DNA of 64,000 nucleotides, from positions 1,612,001-1,676,000 of the forward strand of contig JALUTQ010000007.1 in the NCBI GenBank assembly GCA_032718865.1, in the 5' to 3' direction. The position numbers and the translations under genes were made by a program. Position 1 is the first letter of the stretch. Each line of letters starts with the position of its first letter. Below the pieces are notes generated by a model that made no database searches, was not told the origin of the DNA, and saw nothing but the letters and a program-made list of their open reading frames with translations. Below are positions 31,935 through 42,500 of the stretch, in pieces. The stretch comes from Tilletia caries (lineage: Eukaryota > Basidiomycota > Exobasidiomycetes > Tilletiales > Tilletiaceae).

Positions 31935-33361
31935 TTAGGTTCGGGGCGCAGCCCGCCGAGTCGAGCTCCGAGTGACGCGCTCAGTCGCAGGTTGGGGCGA
32001 CGCTCGCGCAGTCGGGACCCGGCTGACGCGCTCCATCGTGGTCGTCTTGCTGCTCCCAATCGACTTGATCATGGAGGCAGCCAAAGACAAGGATTTGCGC
32101 CCGGTCGTCGCCTTGCCGCTCCCAATCGACTTGATCTGGAAGGGGGATGAAGACGAGGATTTGCACCCGATCTTCGCCTTGCTGCTCCCAATCGAGTTGT
32201 TCTTGGAGGCGACCGAAGACGATTTAATGAGCGTCTCCGTGGCCTTATGAGCTGACAAGGTCGGTCTCCAGCCCGAGGTGAAAGGACCCGTCATGGTGAC
32301 GGTGGGGGCAAGGCTATCAGTAGACGTTGGTAGGGGGGAGCATTGAGGAGCCGGCGTGGGCTTTGTGTACGAGCGAAGGGCGGCGTCAACGTCGGCGACG
32401 GAGACGAAGTTACGCTCCGAGTTGAAGGAGGCGTCTTCTTCGACGGAAGCGGCGTTCTTCGGGACTTCGACCTTCTCCCAGTCTGCGAGGACGTCGAAGT
32501 TGAGCAAGTTGTTCAGGGAGGTGTTGAGCACGGGGTCGGTGTCGCCGTTGTCGAGAAAAGGGTTGGCGAGCTCAGCGTCTCTGAGGTTGGCTCGGAAGGA
32601 ATGGGTCTTGCGCAGACTCCATCGGGTTGAGAGCGAAGGAGTGTTGTAGAAAGAAGGCCTGGCCCCAGGAACTTGGAGGAATCCAGGCGAGATTGATTTC
32701 GGCATGTTGGCATAGTAGGCAGCCGAGGTTAAGCTAGAGTTGGTAGGTCCAGTGACGAGGATGGAAGGAACGGGGCCATCCGGCCACGTCAACGGGATCT
32801 CCCTGGTGATGTGAACTTTGTCCTCCCCTTTGTCTGAGAGGAGGGACAATTCGACTGCAGAGTCGAGCGACGTTTCGACGAGCAGATCAGCGTTGTGGCT
32901 GGCGTCAACGGTGTCTTTGAGGATCTTGACCTCCGCTTGGTCGGCGACGAGGGATTTATCGGTGATGCTGATGGGGAGTATCAAGCGGATGAAGTAATGT
33001 CTTGTCAGTTCTTGCTGCTATGCTAAGTCAAGACGTGAGAAGAAAATACTCACATGTTGTTGGCTTCGTTGCAGACATTGACAGTGGCCAGGACAGTGGG
33101 CTGGTCCATGGTCTGGTAGGTGGTCTTCTTGTTGGGCTTGACGGTGGCCAGGACAGTGGGCTGACGAATGGGCTTGCCGGTGGTCTTGTTGTTGGACTTG
33201 ACGGTGACCAGGACAGTGGTCTTGCTGTTGGACTTTACGGTGACCAGTACAGTGGTCTCGCGAATGGACTTGTTGTTGGTCTTGTTGTTGGACTGGATGG
33301 TCGCCAGGACAGTGGGCTGGCGAATGGACTTGGTGTTGGACAGGTTTCGGAAGGTGGACAT
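31935..33361 (-). CDS. Gene A, right copy: unknown protein with an expanded N-terminal repeat
   Basis: Exons 33361-33054 and 32967-31935 with an 86-nt GT-AG intron join in phase to give 446 aa. The sequence agrees with the left copy at 460-1789 over most of its length. The N-terminal repeat array is 32 residues (96 nt) longer, with extra units of the form TTVLVTVKSN(S/N)KT. The frame is intact, so both copies could be expressed. Like the left copy it shows no recognised domain. Promoter DNA lies toward 33.4-33.9 kb. Confidence 0.72.
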
Positions 33362-33942
33362 AATGATGAAGTAGATGATGGGGTGTTGGGGTTGTTCGGG
33401 GTTTTAAAATGCTGGTAAGCTGGGTAACGGGTAAGTCAGTTGTACGGGAGTACGGGGGGGAGAAAAAAACAGGAAAGAGGAAAGGAATCGAATGGAGAGG
33501 CCTGCTCTTAAGGGAAGCGTTGGAGCGGGAGACTCCGGCAAGCCCTCGATGCCGAGCCCGGGTTTCTGGTGAGACGTTGAGGAGACATCAGCAGATTTAG
33601 CATAGGACAGAAGGGAATAAACAGCGTCAGCTGTTGTGGTGCATGATGCAGGTGTTGTGATGCATCGAAGAATGCTGCGAGGAGGAATGTTTGTTAATTC
33701 TGGTCGAGATTTGTATGTTGTCAGCCCGACAGAATGCCACTGGCCTTACCGGACTTGTCGACGAGGTGAAACGGCTAAGCGAGTGCTCGAAGTCCAAGGA
33801 GTCAAGTGTCGACGTGATGCGCTGGGAGAAGTAAAAGGAGGGGAAGATGAAAGAGAGGAGATCTATAGGCATCAAGGAGGATGATCAGAGAGGTAGGATG
33901 AGGAGACGTCGCTTGGCAGTGAGGGAGAAGAAAGAGGAATGA
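33362..33942. other. Upstream flank of gene A (right) and outer arm edge
   Basis: No gene seen. A CT/GA-rich promoter-like stretch precedes gene A. The demonstrable arm similarity ends at 33820 only because the left arm meets the window edge; DNA from 33821 may or may not belong to the arm. Confidence 0.5.
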
Positions 33943-33948
33943 GGCGCG

Positions 33949-34080
33949 TATGGAACGCCGTTTTCACCACCTCCGCTTTTCCCTTTCGCTTTTCCCTTTC
34001 GCTTTTCCCTTTTCGCTTTTCCCTTTTCGCTTTTCGCTTTTCGCTTTCCGCTTTTCGCTTTTCCCTTTTCCCTTTTCGCC
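33949..34080. repeat. Left terminal inverted repeat of the foldback-like element
   Basis: A 33-bp unique end, then about 100 bp of TTTTCGC/TTTTCCC units. The partner is 35856-35960 (105 bp) with fewer units, so the repeat part varies in length between ends. Confidence 0.8.
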
Positions 34081-35855
34081 ATGAATTTCATGACGACTTC
34101 CAGCCTCTCACGCTCTCGCCCACCATTATCCCTCATACATCACAGTCGACTAAGTCCCAGCCAGCTTCAAACGCTGCCCAGACCTTATCCCGAGCCAAAT
34201 AGTGCTCGTTTTTCCCCTGGTGCCTGGTGGGCAGCAAGTACTAAAGTAGGTTGCAGCTGACCTCTGGGCTCTGATGCCCGTTGCTGCTGAGTGCTGACTA
34301 CTTTCTCCTCCACTGTTGCCTCCAACAGTCCCTTTACTCGCTTTGCTCTGCCTGACTGACACTTCAATCTTTCCATTTTTGATGTCTGGTGATCTTTTCC
34401 ACTCCAGCTGACTCGTTTCCTTTCAATCTCCCTCAGATACGCATATCTTCCATTTTCTGCTGCCTTTGATGCCTCAGCTCCAGCCTCCATTATCCAGAGT
34501 TATCTGATCCACGCAGCAGGCCATCATCGACCCTAGCCCCTCTCACAGTCTCACTGCCGTCGTTCTCTGTGTCTGCGCGCCAGGTGCACCTTTTGACAAC
34601 CCGGACAGCTCCCTCGGCCTCCGCTGCGCGACGCCTCATGGAAGGTCAAAGGTGACATGGTGGATGCATGTCTCGGCCAGTTGCAGAGGGAGAAGCCAAG
34701 TCCACTCCCTGCCGCTTCATGCTGATAGCTGAGCCATATTTACCACGTGGATTTTTCTTCATCTCATCTCATCTGGCCTCGGGCCTCAAGCTGTCAAATT
34801 AGGTGTAACTCACGTGGCCGCTACAGATGGGCCATGTGATTCTGCTGCCCAATGCTGGTCTATTGATTGTACATGTCCAACTCTGACATTTGGTGGTCTC
34901 AGAACGTTACTGACTCCACTCACTAGTCTCCCCAGCAAGAAATCAGGTACGAGCCGACCAGCCCGGTTACGCGCTTTTTGCGCCATGCGCACTTCTCGTT
35001 CTCTCCCATGGACCACGGTCTGACGGTCCTTGCGAAATTTGAAGCCTGTGGGAAAGCAGCAAGGAATGAGAGTGGTGTGTACGAGAGAGCAACGACCGAG
35101 AAGGAAGGAAAGATGGAGCGACATACCGAATTACCGATAGATGCATCATTTCCAAAATGACATGAATTCTCCCCTGATGTCGATTTGCTGACAGAGAGCG
35201 CGCTGCATGGCTGGCAACGCCCTCTGCCGGCAAATCAGGCGAGGCCGAACCTCAGACTTGTGCGAGCCCCTGTAATCCTCCGCTCTCCGCCGATGGAATG
35301 GTGTCTAGCTGCGGGCAGGGGAGGAGAAGGGAAGTAAAGAGCAGGGAGCAGAAAAATATGGGTCAGTATAAGTGAGCCGTACTAGCTCTGGCATTGAGTT
35401 CATCGTACCTGTCGGCTGTCTGTGCGGATGTGAGAGTACGGGGAAGGAGAAGAAGACGATTGGACACAGTGTCTGACTGTCTGTCAGAGACGCAAGCACA
35501 TATGGGAACATGTGCGCGACATACCGTGTGAGATGGGCGGATAGACCTAAGCGTTCGCGGCTCGCGCACAAGAGCCAACAATAGGCCGGGGCCGGCGCAA
35601 AGGAAGGAGTTCTCTTGATGTCTGTATAAAAAGAGAAAATGCGAGGGAGCAAAGAATAGGGGAGATAAGACAGGGAGGGGAAGGATGAGAGAGTGTCAGC
35701 AGTATCAGAGCAAATGAGGTCGAGCCGGAAGGAGAGAAGTGAGCAGCAGGCCATTATTTGAGACTTCGAACGAGGTCAGGAAACAGGGATACCTATCTAG
35801 TCTTCGAGTGAATGAGTGCGGGCAGCGGGAAGAGCGAGAAGTCGGGCATGTTGTT

Positions 35856-35960
35856 GGCGAAAAGGGAAAAGGGAAAAGGGAAAAGCGAAAAGCGAAAAGG
35901 GAAAAGCGAAAAGGGAAAAGCGAAAGGGAAAAGCGGAGGTGGTGAAAACGGCGTTCCATA
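35856..35960. repeat. Right terminal inverted repeat of the foldback-like element
   Basis: Inverted partner of 33949-34080. GGGAAAA/GCGAAAA units are followed by the conserved end reading GGAGGTGGTGAAAACGGCG then TTCCATA. Confidence 0.8.
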
Positions 35961-36303
35961 GGCGCGTGCCGAACCGTCGAACCGACAGGGAGTGCTGACT
36001 AAGCTTCTCAACTTTAACGAGCCAGAATTTTCAAACCAAAAGCGCTTTGAGATCACCCGGGCTTCCACCCGCCTTCCTCCGACGGGTAAACATCGCCTCC
36101 TTCCAGGCTTCCAGCACGCATCACGTAACACGTTTGCAATACCGCAAGCGCGCAAGGAGAGCTTTCCTTGCTCCAGGGCTTTTGCTGCACGCTGACCTCT
36201 TCCACTCTCCTTCCTTTCTTTCGTGCCTGCTCCTGACCTCTTTCTTGATACACGTCCTTTATTCACAAGCCCACCCACCATCTCCAGACCAGTAAACACA
36301 CAA

Positions 36304-37599
36304 ATGTCTGTCTCCTCCCGCAGAGTGCTCATCTCCGGGGCTGGCATCGCCGGACCCGTCTTCGCCCACTGGCTCGGTCGCGCCGGGATCACATCCACGC
36401 TTGTCGAGCGCGCCCCCAACGTCCGCACAAGCGGTCAGACTATCGACATCCGAGGCAAGGCACGAGGCGTGATGGCCCAGATGGGTGTTGAACAGAAGAT
36501 CCGGGACGCCTGTACCTTCGAGGAAGGCCTTTACTTTTTCAACTCGGACGACAAGCCGCTGGCCGCCTTTCCAGTCGATGTGGAATCTGGAAACAGTCCG
36601 ACGTGCGACATTGAGATACTGCGGTACAAGCTGTGCTCCATCTTTGTGGATGCGTCCAAAGATACGACCGAATACGTCTTTAGCGACTCCATCAAGAGCA
36701 TCACGCAGGACGAGCGGGAGGCTGTGGTTGAGTTTGAGAGTGGCAAGAAGGAGTCATACGACGTGGTCGTGCTTGCCGATGGGATGCTCTCCCGCGCCCG
36801 ATCGCTCGTCTTCCCCAAGGAGGGCGAGGAGAATGGAGTCCAGTACAAGTCGATCGGAACGATGGTCAGCTACTTCACGATCCCCTACGTGCCCGAGGAA
36901 GACGGCACATGGTCACGCATCAGGGTCGGCACCCAAGCAAGAAATGCCTGGATCCGACCCGATGGGCAGTGCGAGCAACCGACGACGCGAGCGTTCCTCC
37001 TGACGCGCAACGCGGAGGCCAAACGTCGCTTTGCGAACTATCGCAAGATGGACATTGCTGCGCAGAAGAAGATCTGGCGGGAGGTCTTCCAGGACGCCGG
37101 GTGGAAGACGAACCGGATCCTGGATGGGATGGATGCCTCGACGGGGAAGCCGGATGACGACTTCTACATGCAGGACATAGCCCAGATCAAGACGAAGAAG
37201 TGGAGCAAGGGCCGGGTCTTCCTTCTCGGCGACGCAGCCCACTGTCCGTCGCCGATGAGCGGCATGGGTACCTCGACCGCCATCGTGGGCGCCTACGTGC
37301 TCGCCAACGAGCTCGCCAAGCAGCCTGACTGGGCCGATCTCCAGCAGGTGACGTCTGCCTTCGATAATTATGACAAGGTCTGCCGACCGTACGTGGAGGA
37401 TGCGCAAAAGATTCCTGAGCTCGTCTTCCGCCTTTGCTTCCCGTCATCCCAGCTTGGCGTACGGGTGGTCAATTTGGGCTTTAGCGTGGTCAACTTTTTT
37501 GCCCATTCGCCCTTCTTCAACAGGCTCGCTGGGTTGATGAAGAGGAAGGGCGAGCAGGAGGAGGACAAGCTGTTGAAACTGCCAAAGTACGGTCGTTGA
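36304..37599 (+). CDS. FAD-dependent monooxygenase (aromatic hydroxylase-like)
   Basis: Single exon, 431 aa, starting at ATG 36304 (MSVSSRRVLISGAGIAG). Rossmann dinucleotide motif GAGIAG is at about residues 12-17 with the downstream acidic VERAP. The DG-type motif VVVLADGMLSRAR is near residue 158, and the FAD ribityl motif GRVFLLGDAAHCPSPMSGMG is near residue 302. These three place it in the class A flavoprotein monooxygenases. Members hydroxylate small aromatic or polyketide-like substrates with NAD(P)H and oxygen; the substrate here is unknown. The C-terminus has a hydrophobic stretch (VVNLGFSVVNFFAHSPFF). No biosynthetic cluster neighbours are seen. The foldback element ends about 340 bp upstream, within the likely promoter. 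Confidence 0.9.
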   Translation: MSVSSRRVLISGAGIAGPVFAHWLGRAGITSTLVERAPNVRTSGQTIDIRGKARGVMAQMGVEQKIRDACTFEEGLYFFNSDDKPLAAFPVDVESGNSPTCDIEILRYKLCSIFVDASKDTTEYVFSDSIKSITQDEREAVVEFESGKKESYDVVVLADGMLSRARSLVFPKEGEENGVQYKSIGTMVSYFTIPYVPEEDGTWSRIRVGTQARNAWIRPDGQCEQPTTRAFLLTRNAEAKRRFANYRKMDIAAQKKIWREVFQDAGWKTNRILDGMDASTGKPDDDFYMQDIAQIKTKKWSKGRVFLLGDAAHCPSPMSGMGTSTAIVGAYVLANELAKQPDWADLQQVTSAFDNYDKVCRPYVEDAQKIPELVFRLCFPSSQLGVRVVNLGFSVVNFFAHSPFFNRLAGLMKRKGEQEEDKLLKLPKYGR

Positions 37600-37895
37600 T
37601 GTTATTCGGGTCCCCTTGCTTTCCCCTCACACCATGTAGTAGTATGTATAGACTATAGAGCTCTAGAATCTCAAAAAAGACGCGCGAATGAAGCATGAAG
37701 TTGAACAAAAAAAATGCGCGTGTGCAATATGTGCGCTTTCAATGCATTGCTGGAAGACTGGGTATCAAGGGAATCGAAAGGAAGGGGAGCAGACGCGGCG
37801 CTGCGCGGGCGAAATAAATGCGAGGAATGCGGAAGTAGAAGCGGGAGCCCGAGACGTGGGGGGTATTTTGAGAGCGTCGAAAGGTGGCTCAGCGC

Positions 37896-38741
37896 TTAGT
37901 ATGCGGCAGCGGTGGCAGAGGGGCCGGCGTGAGCGAGCTTGATCTGGTTGATGGTAGCCTCGGCCTTCTCCTTCTGTACGCGTGCCTTGTGAAGCTGGGA
38001 CTCGGCCTTCTTGACGACCTTGAGACGCTTCTCCTCGGCCTTGCGCTTGGATCCCTCAGCAGAGGCGGTGGTGGTTTGTGCCTTGGCTGCCTTCTTGTCT
38101 GCCTTGGCCTCGGCCTTTATGCGCTTGGCGTCGACCTTGTCCATCTTGGCTGCGGTGTGGGCTGCCTTCGCCTCGCCTTCTGCCTTGGTTTGGGCGGTCT
38201 TGTTGGCGAGTGCGATCTTCTTCTCCTCTGCCGCGCGCTGAGCTGGGGTGAGGTTGTCGTTCTCGAGGGTGGAAGTGCCAAGAGGAGCGGTGGGACCGTG
38301 GGCGACGCCGTTCTTGGCGTCCTCCTTGATGGCCTTCTGATCTGCCTTTTCGGACTCCTTGATCTGCTTCTGCTCGACGGCGTCGACCTTGTGGGCAACC
38401 TTGCGGACAGTGGACTCAGCCTTGGCCTCTTGCTTCTGGGCCTTGAGGACAGCGCTGGACTTGTCCTCACGTGCGGAGGCGAGAACCTTGGCTGCCTTTG
38501 CGATCTTGGCGTCGGCCTTGCCTGCGGCCTTGTCGTACTTCGCGTTGGCCTTTGCGATGTTTGCGTTGGCCTTCAGGGTGGAGTGCTCGGACTTGGCGAT
38601 GGACTTTTGTGCCTTGGTGAGTGACTTGTTCTCGTCCTTGGTGAGTTCAGTCGCGGGAGGCATGCCAACGGTCTTGCCGGCAGAGACACCACCTGCGGTG
38701 GGGTAGGGCTGGGCGACAGTGGGAGCAGCGAGGTTGGACAT
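37896..38741 (-). CDS. Lys/Ala-rich hydrophilic protein
   Basis: Single frame of 281 aa; I chose ATG 38741 (MSNLAAPTVAQPYP) because a TATA box and a plausible untranslated leader lie upstream. After a short Pro/Gly-rich N-terminus the protein is almost entirely Ala, Lys, Glu, Gln and Asp in helix-forming order (KANANIAKANAKYDKAAGKA, then similar runs), with no Cys and very few aromatic residues. It resembles LEA-like or histone H1-like compositions, but no family motif is identified. It may be a stress-protective, unstructured or long helical protein; that is inference from composition. Longer apparent frames on the other strand are mirror images of its GC-rich codons. Confidence 0.75.
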   Translation of the reverse strand: MSNLAAPTVAQPYPTAGGVSAGKTVGMPPATELTKDENKSLTKAQKSIAKSEHSTLKANANIAKANAKYDKAAGKADAKIAKAAKVLASAREDKSSAVLKAQKQEAKAESTVRKVAHKVDAVEQKQIKESEKADQKAIKEDAKNGVAHGPTAPLGTSTLENDNLTPAQRAAEEKKIALANKTAQTKAEGEAKAAHTAAKMDKVDAKRIKAEAKADKKAAKAQTTTASAEGSKRKAEEKRLKVVKKAESQLHKARVQKEKAEATINQIKLAHAGPSATAAAY

Positions 38742-38845
38742 GGTGTTTCGATGAGTGATGTGTGTGGTGAAGTGTGTGGGTGCTGTATGGATGTGGGAAT
38801 GAAGATAGAGGGGACAGAATCGCTGGGATTGGAAGAAGATCAGCT

Positions 38846-38852
38846 CTTTATA
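38846..38852 (-). promoter_or_regulatory. TATA box for the Lys/Ala-rich gene
   Basis: TATAAAG on the minus strand about 105 bases before ATG 38741. The remainder of the 850-bp gap to the TBC gene shows only a small GACGCT tandem near 39192-39220 and a GGGAC tandem near 39430-39450. Confidence 0.5.
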
Positions 38853-39595
38853 CGTATAGCCCATCGATCCCAGTCCATGCGTTCATGCTGAGGACAAGCA
38901 ACGTGACGATGCGCGCTGCGTGCTGCGTTGGGCTTGGGGCTGTGCCCATCAGTCGCCGCTTCCGGCTTCCCCCACGCAAATTGACATGTCTTTGTTCAAT
39001 CGCTTGACACGGGGACTGCAACTAATCATGACGCTCACCCATGCATGCGCGTCGGTGCCCGGTGGACAAGGCAGGGCGAGGCGCGAGCGTGAGGTCCTCA
39101 TCGCCTCATCGCTGCCAGTTTGTGGTCCTGGCATCGAGCAGCGCGTTCATTTGTCGGACTCCACCCAGAAATGCGGAACATTGGTGGTGACTGACGCTGA
39201 CGCTGTAGCTGACGCTGTACGACTCCGTCATCCACAATCGGGGTCTGGTCGAACCGAGCCGACAAGGACTCGACATTGTTGCTACATATGATCATCCGTG
39301 CGATCATGAGCTCCCCCCAGCTCGCACCGCCCACACTCACCTCCATCGTGAGGCCGACGATCTGGTGTGCCTCAGAAGAACGGCAAGCGGAGTCTGGAAA
39401 GCGGAAATACGAGCGACAACGAGGTACGAGGGACGGGACGGGACGGGACGGAAAAAGAACGAGGCCGTCGATTTCTGCATACAGCTTGCTTTTTATCAGG
39501 CGTCAGGGTACGAGAAGCAAAATTCAAAAGGAAGGCGAGGCGAGGCGCGGCGCGGCAGGCTCAGGAGTCCGGATCGCACTCCACTCCCTCCTACG

Positions 39596-42500
39596 ATGGC
39601 CTACGCAGAGCAGTCACCTCAATCCAAGCGATACGCCAGCACTCCGTCGCTCTCCAGCCGCGTGCAGGCCTACACATCCCTGCTGAGTGCCGACAATCTC
39701 CTCCCCGGCCACACCGTCGCAGATCTCTACTCGCTCCGACACCTCGCCATCCAAGGCGGAGTACCCGATCAGCCAGCCTGGCTCCGGCCGCAGGCATGGC
39801 GCGTCCTGCTCGGCTACCTCCCTCCCGAGAAGCGCGAGTGGCCGCACACCCTCGCCTCACGAAGACACGAATACGCGCAGTTCCTCGTCGACTTCCTCCA
39901 ACCGCTCACAACCTCCACACAGAACGAGAACGGACTGCCCGGACGAGTAGCAGAACGCGATGTCCTTCTTGACCAGCTCTACAAGGATATCGTCAGATCT
40001 CGCAAAAACGGCTTTGCCTTCTATCACAGCGACGTCCTCTTCCCTCCCGCAGACGAGTCATCGCTCGCTCCAGACCAGACGCGCGCACAGGCCCTTGACC
40101 TCAGGCAGGCTTTGTTGCATCGTCTTCGCGCGATCAATCACGACTATGCTGCTATCACAGCAGTCGAGGTCGAAGGATTCCCGACCAACAGCGCGAATTG
40201 CACATTTCCAAATGGCTCTAATTTCAACACTCCCACCATCAACGCCTCGGGCCCATCTGCGCGATCTGACCCTTCCAATGCAACCATACCCACTCCAACC
40301 ATTCTCCTTCCGCCGCCCGAGCTCGAATTTTCCTCTCCTTCTGCGCCTGCATCCCAGCCAACATTTGAAGCCCTCTTCGACCCAGCTCAGCATTCTTCCA
40401 CTCCGGCCGGCGATGCTCCCGCTCCCTTTGCCGCCGATGCAGTAGCCCTTCCACCGCCTCCAGCAATGGTCCCCGACAGCGATGGCAGCCCTAACAGCGG
40501 GTTGGACGATCTGACAAAGATCTTGGACGACGAACCAGAGCCACAGCAGGCGAATGGTGCACTCCAGCTGCACACTTCGTCCTTCCTCGAACAGCAACCC
40601 TTCGGTGTGTCCGAGCCAACGCCGAACCTGACTCTCTCGCCCCCTCCGCCGTCTTCACTCGTCACCACGAGTAGCGCGACATTCGCGAGCGTCGTCGAAA
40701 ACGTGCGAGACGCAATCAACAACTTCGCCGCCGGAGATTCTGCTGACTCCAATGGACCTGTCGTCTCTGCCGAGGCGGTGGAACAGGCCGTCGAAGACAT
40801 GCCCACGCCGCAACAAGCCATGCTCGAGGCTCGGAAAGCGCATCAGGAGGATATCCAAGACGCTCAAACGGAGGACTCGACCGAGTCTGCAGCGACGGAC
40901 TCCTTCTTCAGCTCCCTCAGTGCAAGCCTGACAGGCTCTAGCACCGACATTAGTTCTGCTCGCTCCGACGGGTCGGGCTCCGCCTCTCGCACTCCCCTCG
41001 CAAGCTCTATGCCCCTCCCTCCCGCTCATGCAGTAGAAGGCTTCGCCCCCGCTCCTGTCGCTCCACCTCTGCTCGTCGCTCCAGAACTAATCCCTTCCGG
41101 CTCCCATCCGCTGCGCGACCGGAGATGGCACGCGATCGTACGTATGCTCTACGTATATGCCCTTCTCAACCCGAGCGTAGGCTACATACAGGGCCTAAAC
41201 GAGGTCGCCTTTGTGATTTATTGGGTCATGTCGCATTCCCAGCGCTCGTCCCCAACTCAACCTCCCATGACTCCTACCACACCCCGTCAGGAACCTCTCT
41301 CGCCCGATTACGTCGCGGAGGGAATGCGAAGACAGGCACCCAGTGCCGCAGGTCTCTCACCCAACACCCCACTCGGCGGGGTAGCAGATCAGAATGAACT
41401 CCACGCAGCCGAGGGCAACGGTGCGGACGAGCTCGATCTGGAGGCCGACGCGTTCTGGTGCTTCTCCAACTTGATTGGCTCCGTGCGGGAACTGTACGAA
41501 TTTGACGGAATCGACCATGCCGTCGCTGGTTTGAGGGTGCGTAATTCGCGCGCGTCGGCGAGGGCGGGTGATATAGATGGATTGACTTCGCCTGGACCGG
41601 GTTGGGGGAGAGGGGAGAACGGGATGGCGGGCGCGCTGAGGAGGTTGAGTTTGCGGCTGCGATGGGTTGACGAACCATTATGGATCGAATTAGTGAGTAA
41701 GCGACGGGACCGCGTTTTCACCCCTTTGGCCCATTTATACCGTTGTATGCTGAAGACAGGCCTACAATCTCCTTTCGTACTCTAGCGGCGCGCGTCGTTG
41801 GATCCCCGACTGCCTTACTACTCTTTCAGATGGCTTGCCTGCCTGCTGAGCAACGAGTTGGCTCTCCCTTCCGTCGTCCGATTATGGGATGCTCTCCTGG
41901 CAGAACAGGACGCTTACACAGGCGCAGGCAGCGCGTCGGCAACGCCCACACCTGGTGCAGTCGGCGGTCTTGCCGAGAGCTCTAAAGTGGAATTCCTGAT
42001 CGATGTATGCGCTGCGCTACTGGTTAGACTCCGCGAACCGCTGATGGGACCACCTCCGCTCTCTTCGCGCCGCACACGTGCTCGACGACAGAGAACGATC
42101 CGAAGGAGGACGCCTTCGAGTCCTGCAACAGACGAGACGGACTCGGATGTGCCGTCTATCGACGAGGAGGAGGATGATGACCAAAAGGAAGATACGTATG
42201 ATGCGATGGACTTTGCTCAGGACGACTTTGCGCACAAGATGCATATCCTCCAGACGTTTCCCGACAGTTTGGATGTCGACGTTGGCCCTTTATTGGAACA
42301 AGCGTACATTTTCAGACAGCGCCGGTTGGCGGCTGATCTTACGGGCGACGGACCGCCCACCATGGATGACGAGGATGAGGAGGCGTCGCAGGCCGGAGCG
42401 GCTGTGCCAACATTGCAGAGTCTTGGGCAGCGCGCGTCTAGTGCCTGGCGGGATTGGCGTACGAAGTCGGTGGCTGGACCGAATGGCGACGCGGCTAGCA

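Larger units (their letters stand above)
23847..33820. repeat. Right arm of the large inverted duplication
   Basis: Reverse complement of 1-8144 plus 13524-15322. The inner end is at GCTGGTGGCGC (23847), inside the gene B copy. The outer end cannot be placed because the left arm leaves the window at base 1. The arm keeps the empty DIRS site at 25647-25652. Confidence 0.93.
33949..35960. mobile_element. Foldback-like non-autonomous element, 2.0 kb, GGCGCG target repeat
   Basis: The left end TATGGAACGCCG... and right end ...CGGCGTTCCATA are inverted copies, continuing inward through GTTTTCACCACCTCCGC and then variable TTTTCGC/TTTTCCC units. GGCGCG lies directly outside both ends (33943-33948 and 35961-35966). 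The roughly 1.8 kb interior has no convincing coding sequence. This fits a DNA-transposon derivative (MITE or foldback type) of unknown superfamily. The 6-bp duplication length is provisional because TA at each end makes the edge ambiguous by a base or two. Confidence 0.75.

Noticed and set aside
37884..38624. Leu/Gly-rich plus-strand frame resembling a membrane protein
   Set aside because: It is the complement of the Lys/Ala-rich gene, whose frame has a plausible start and TATA box.
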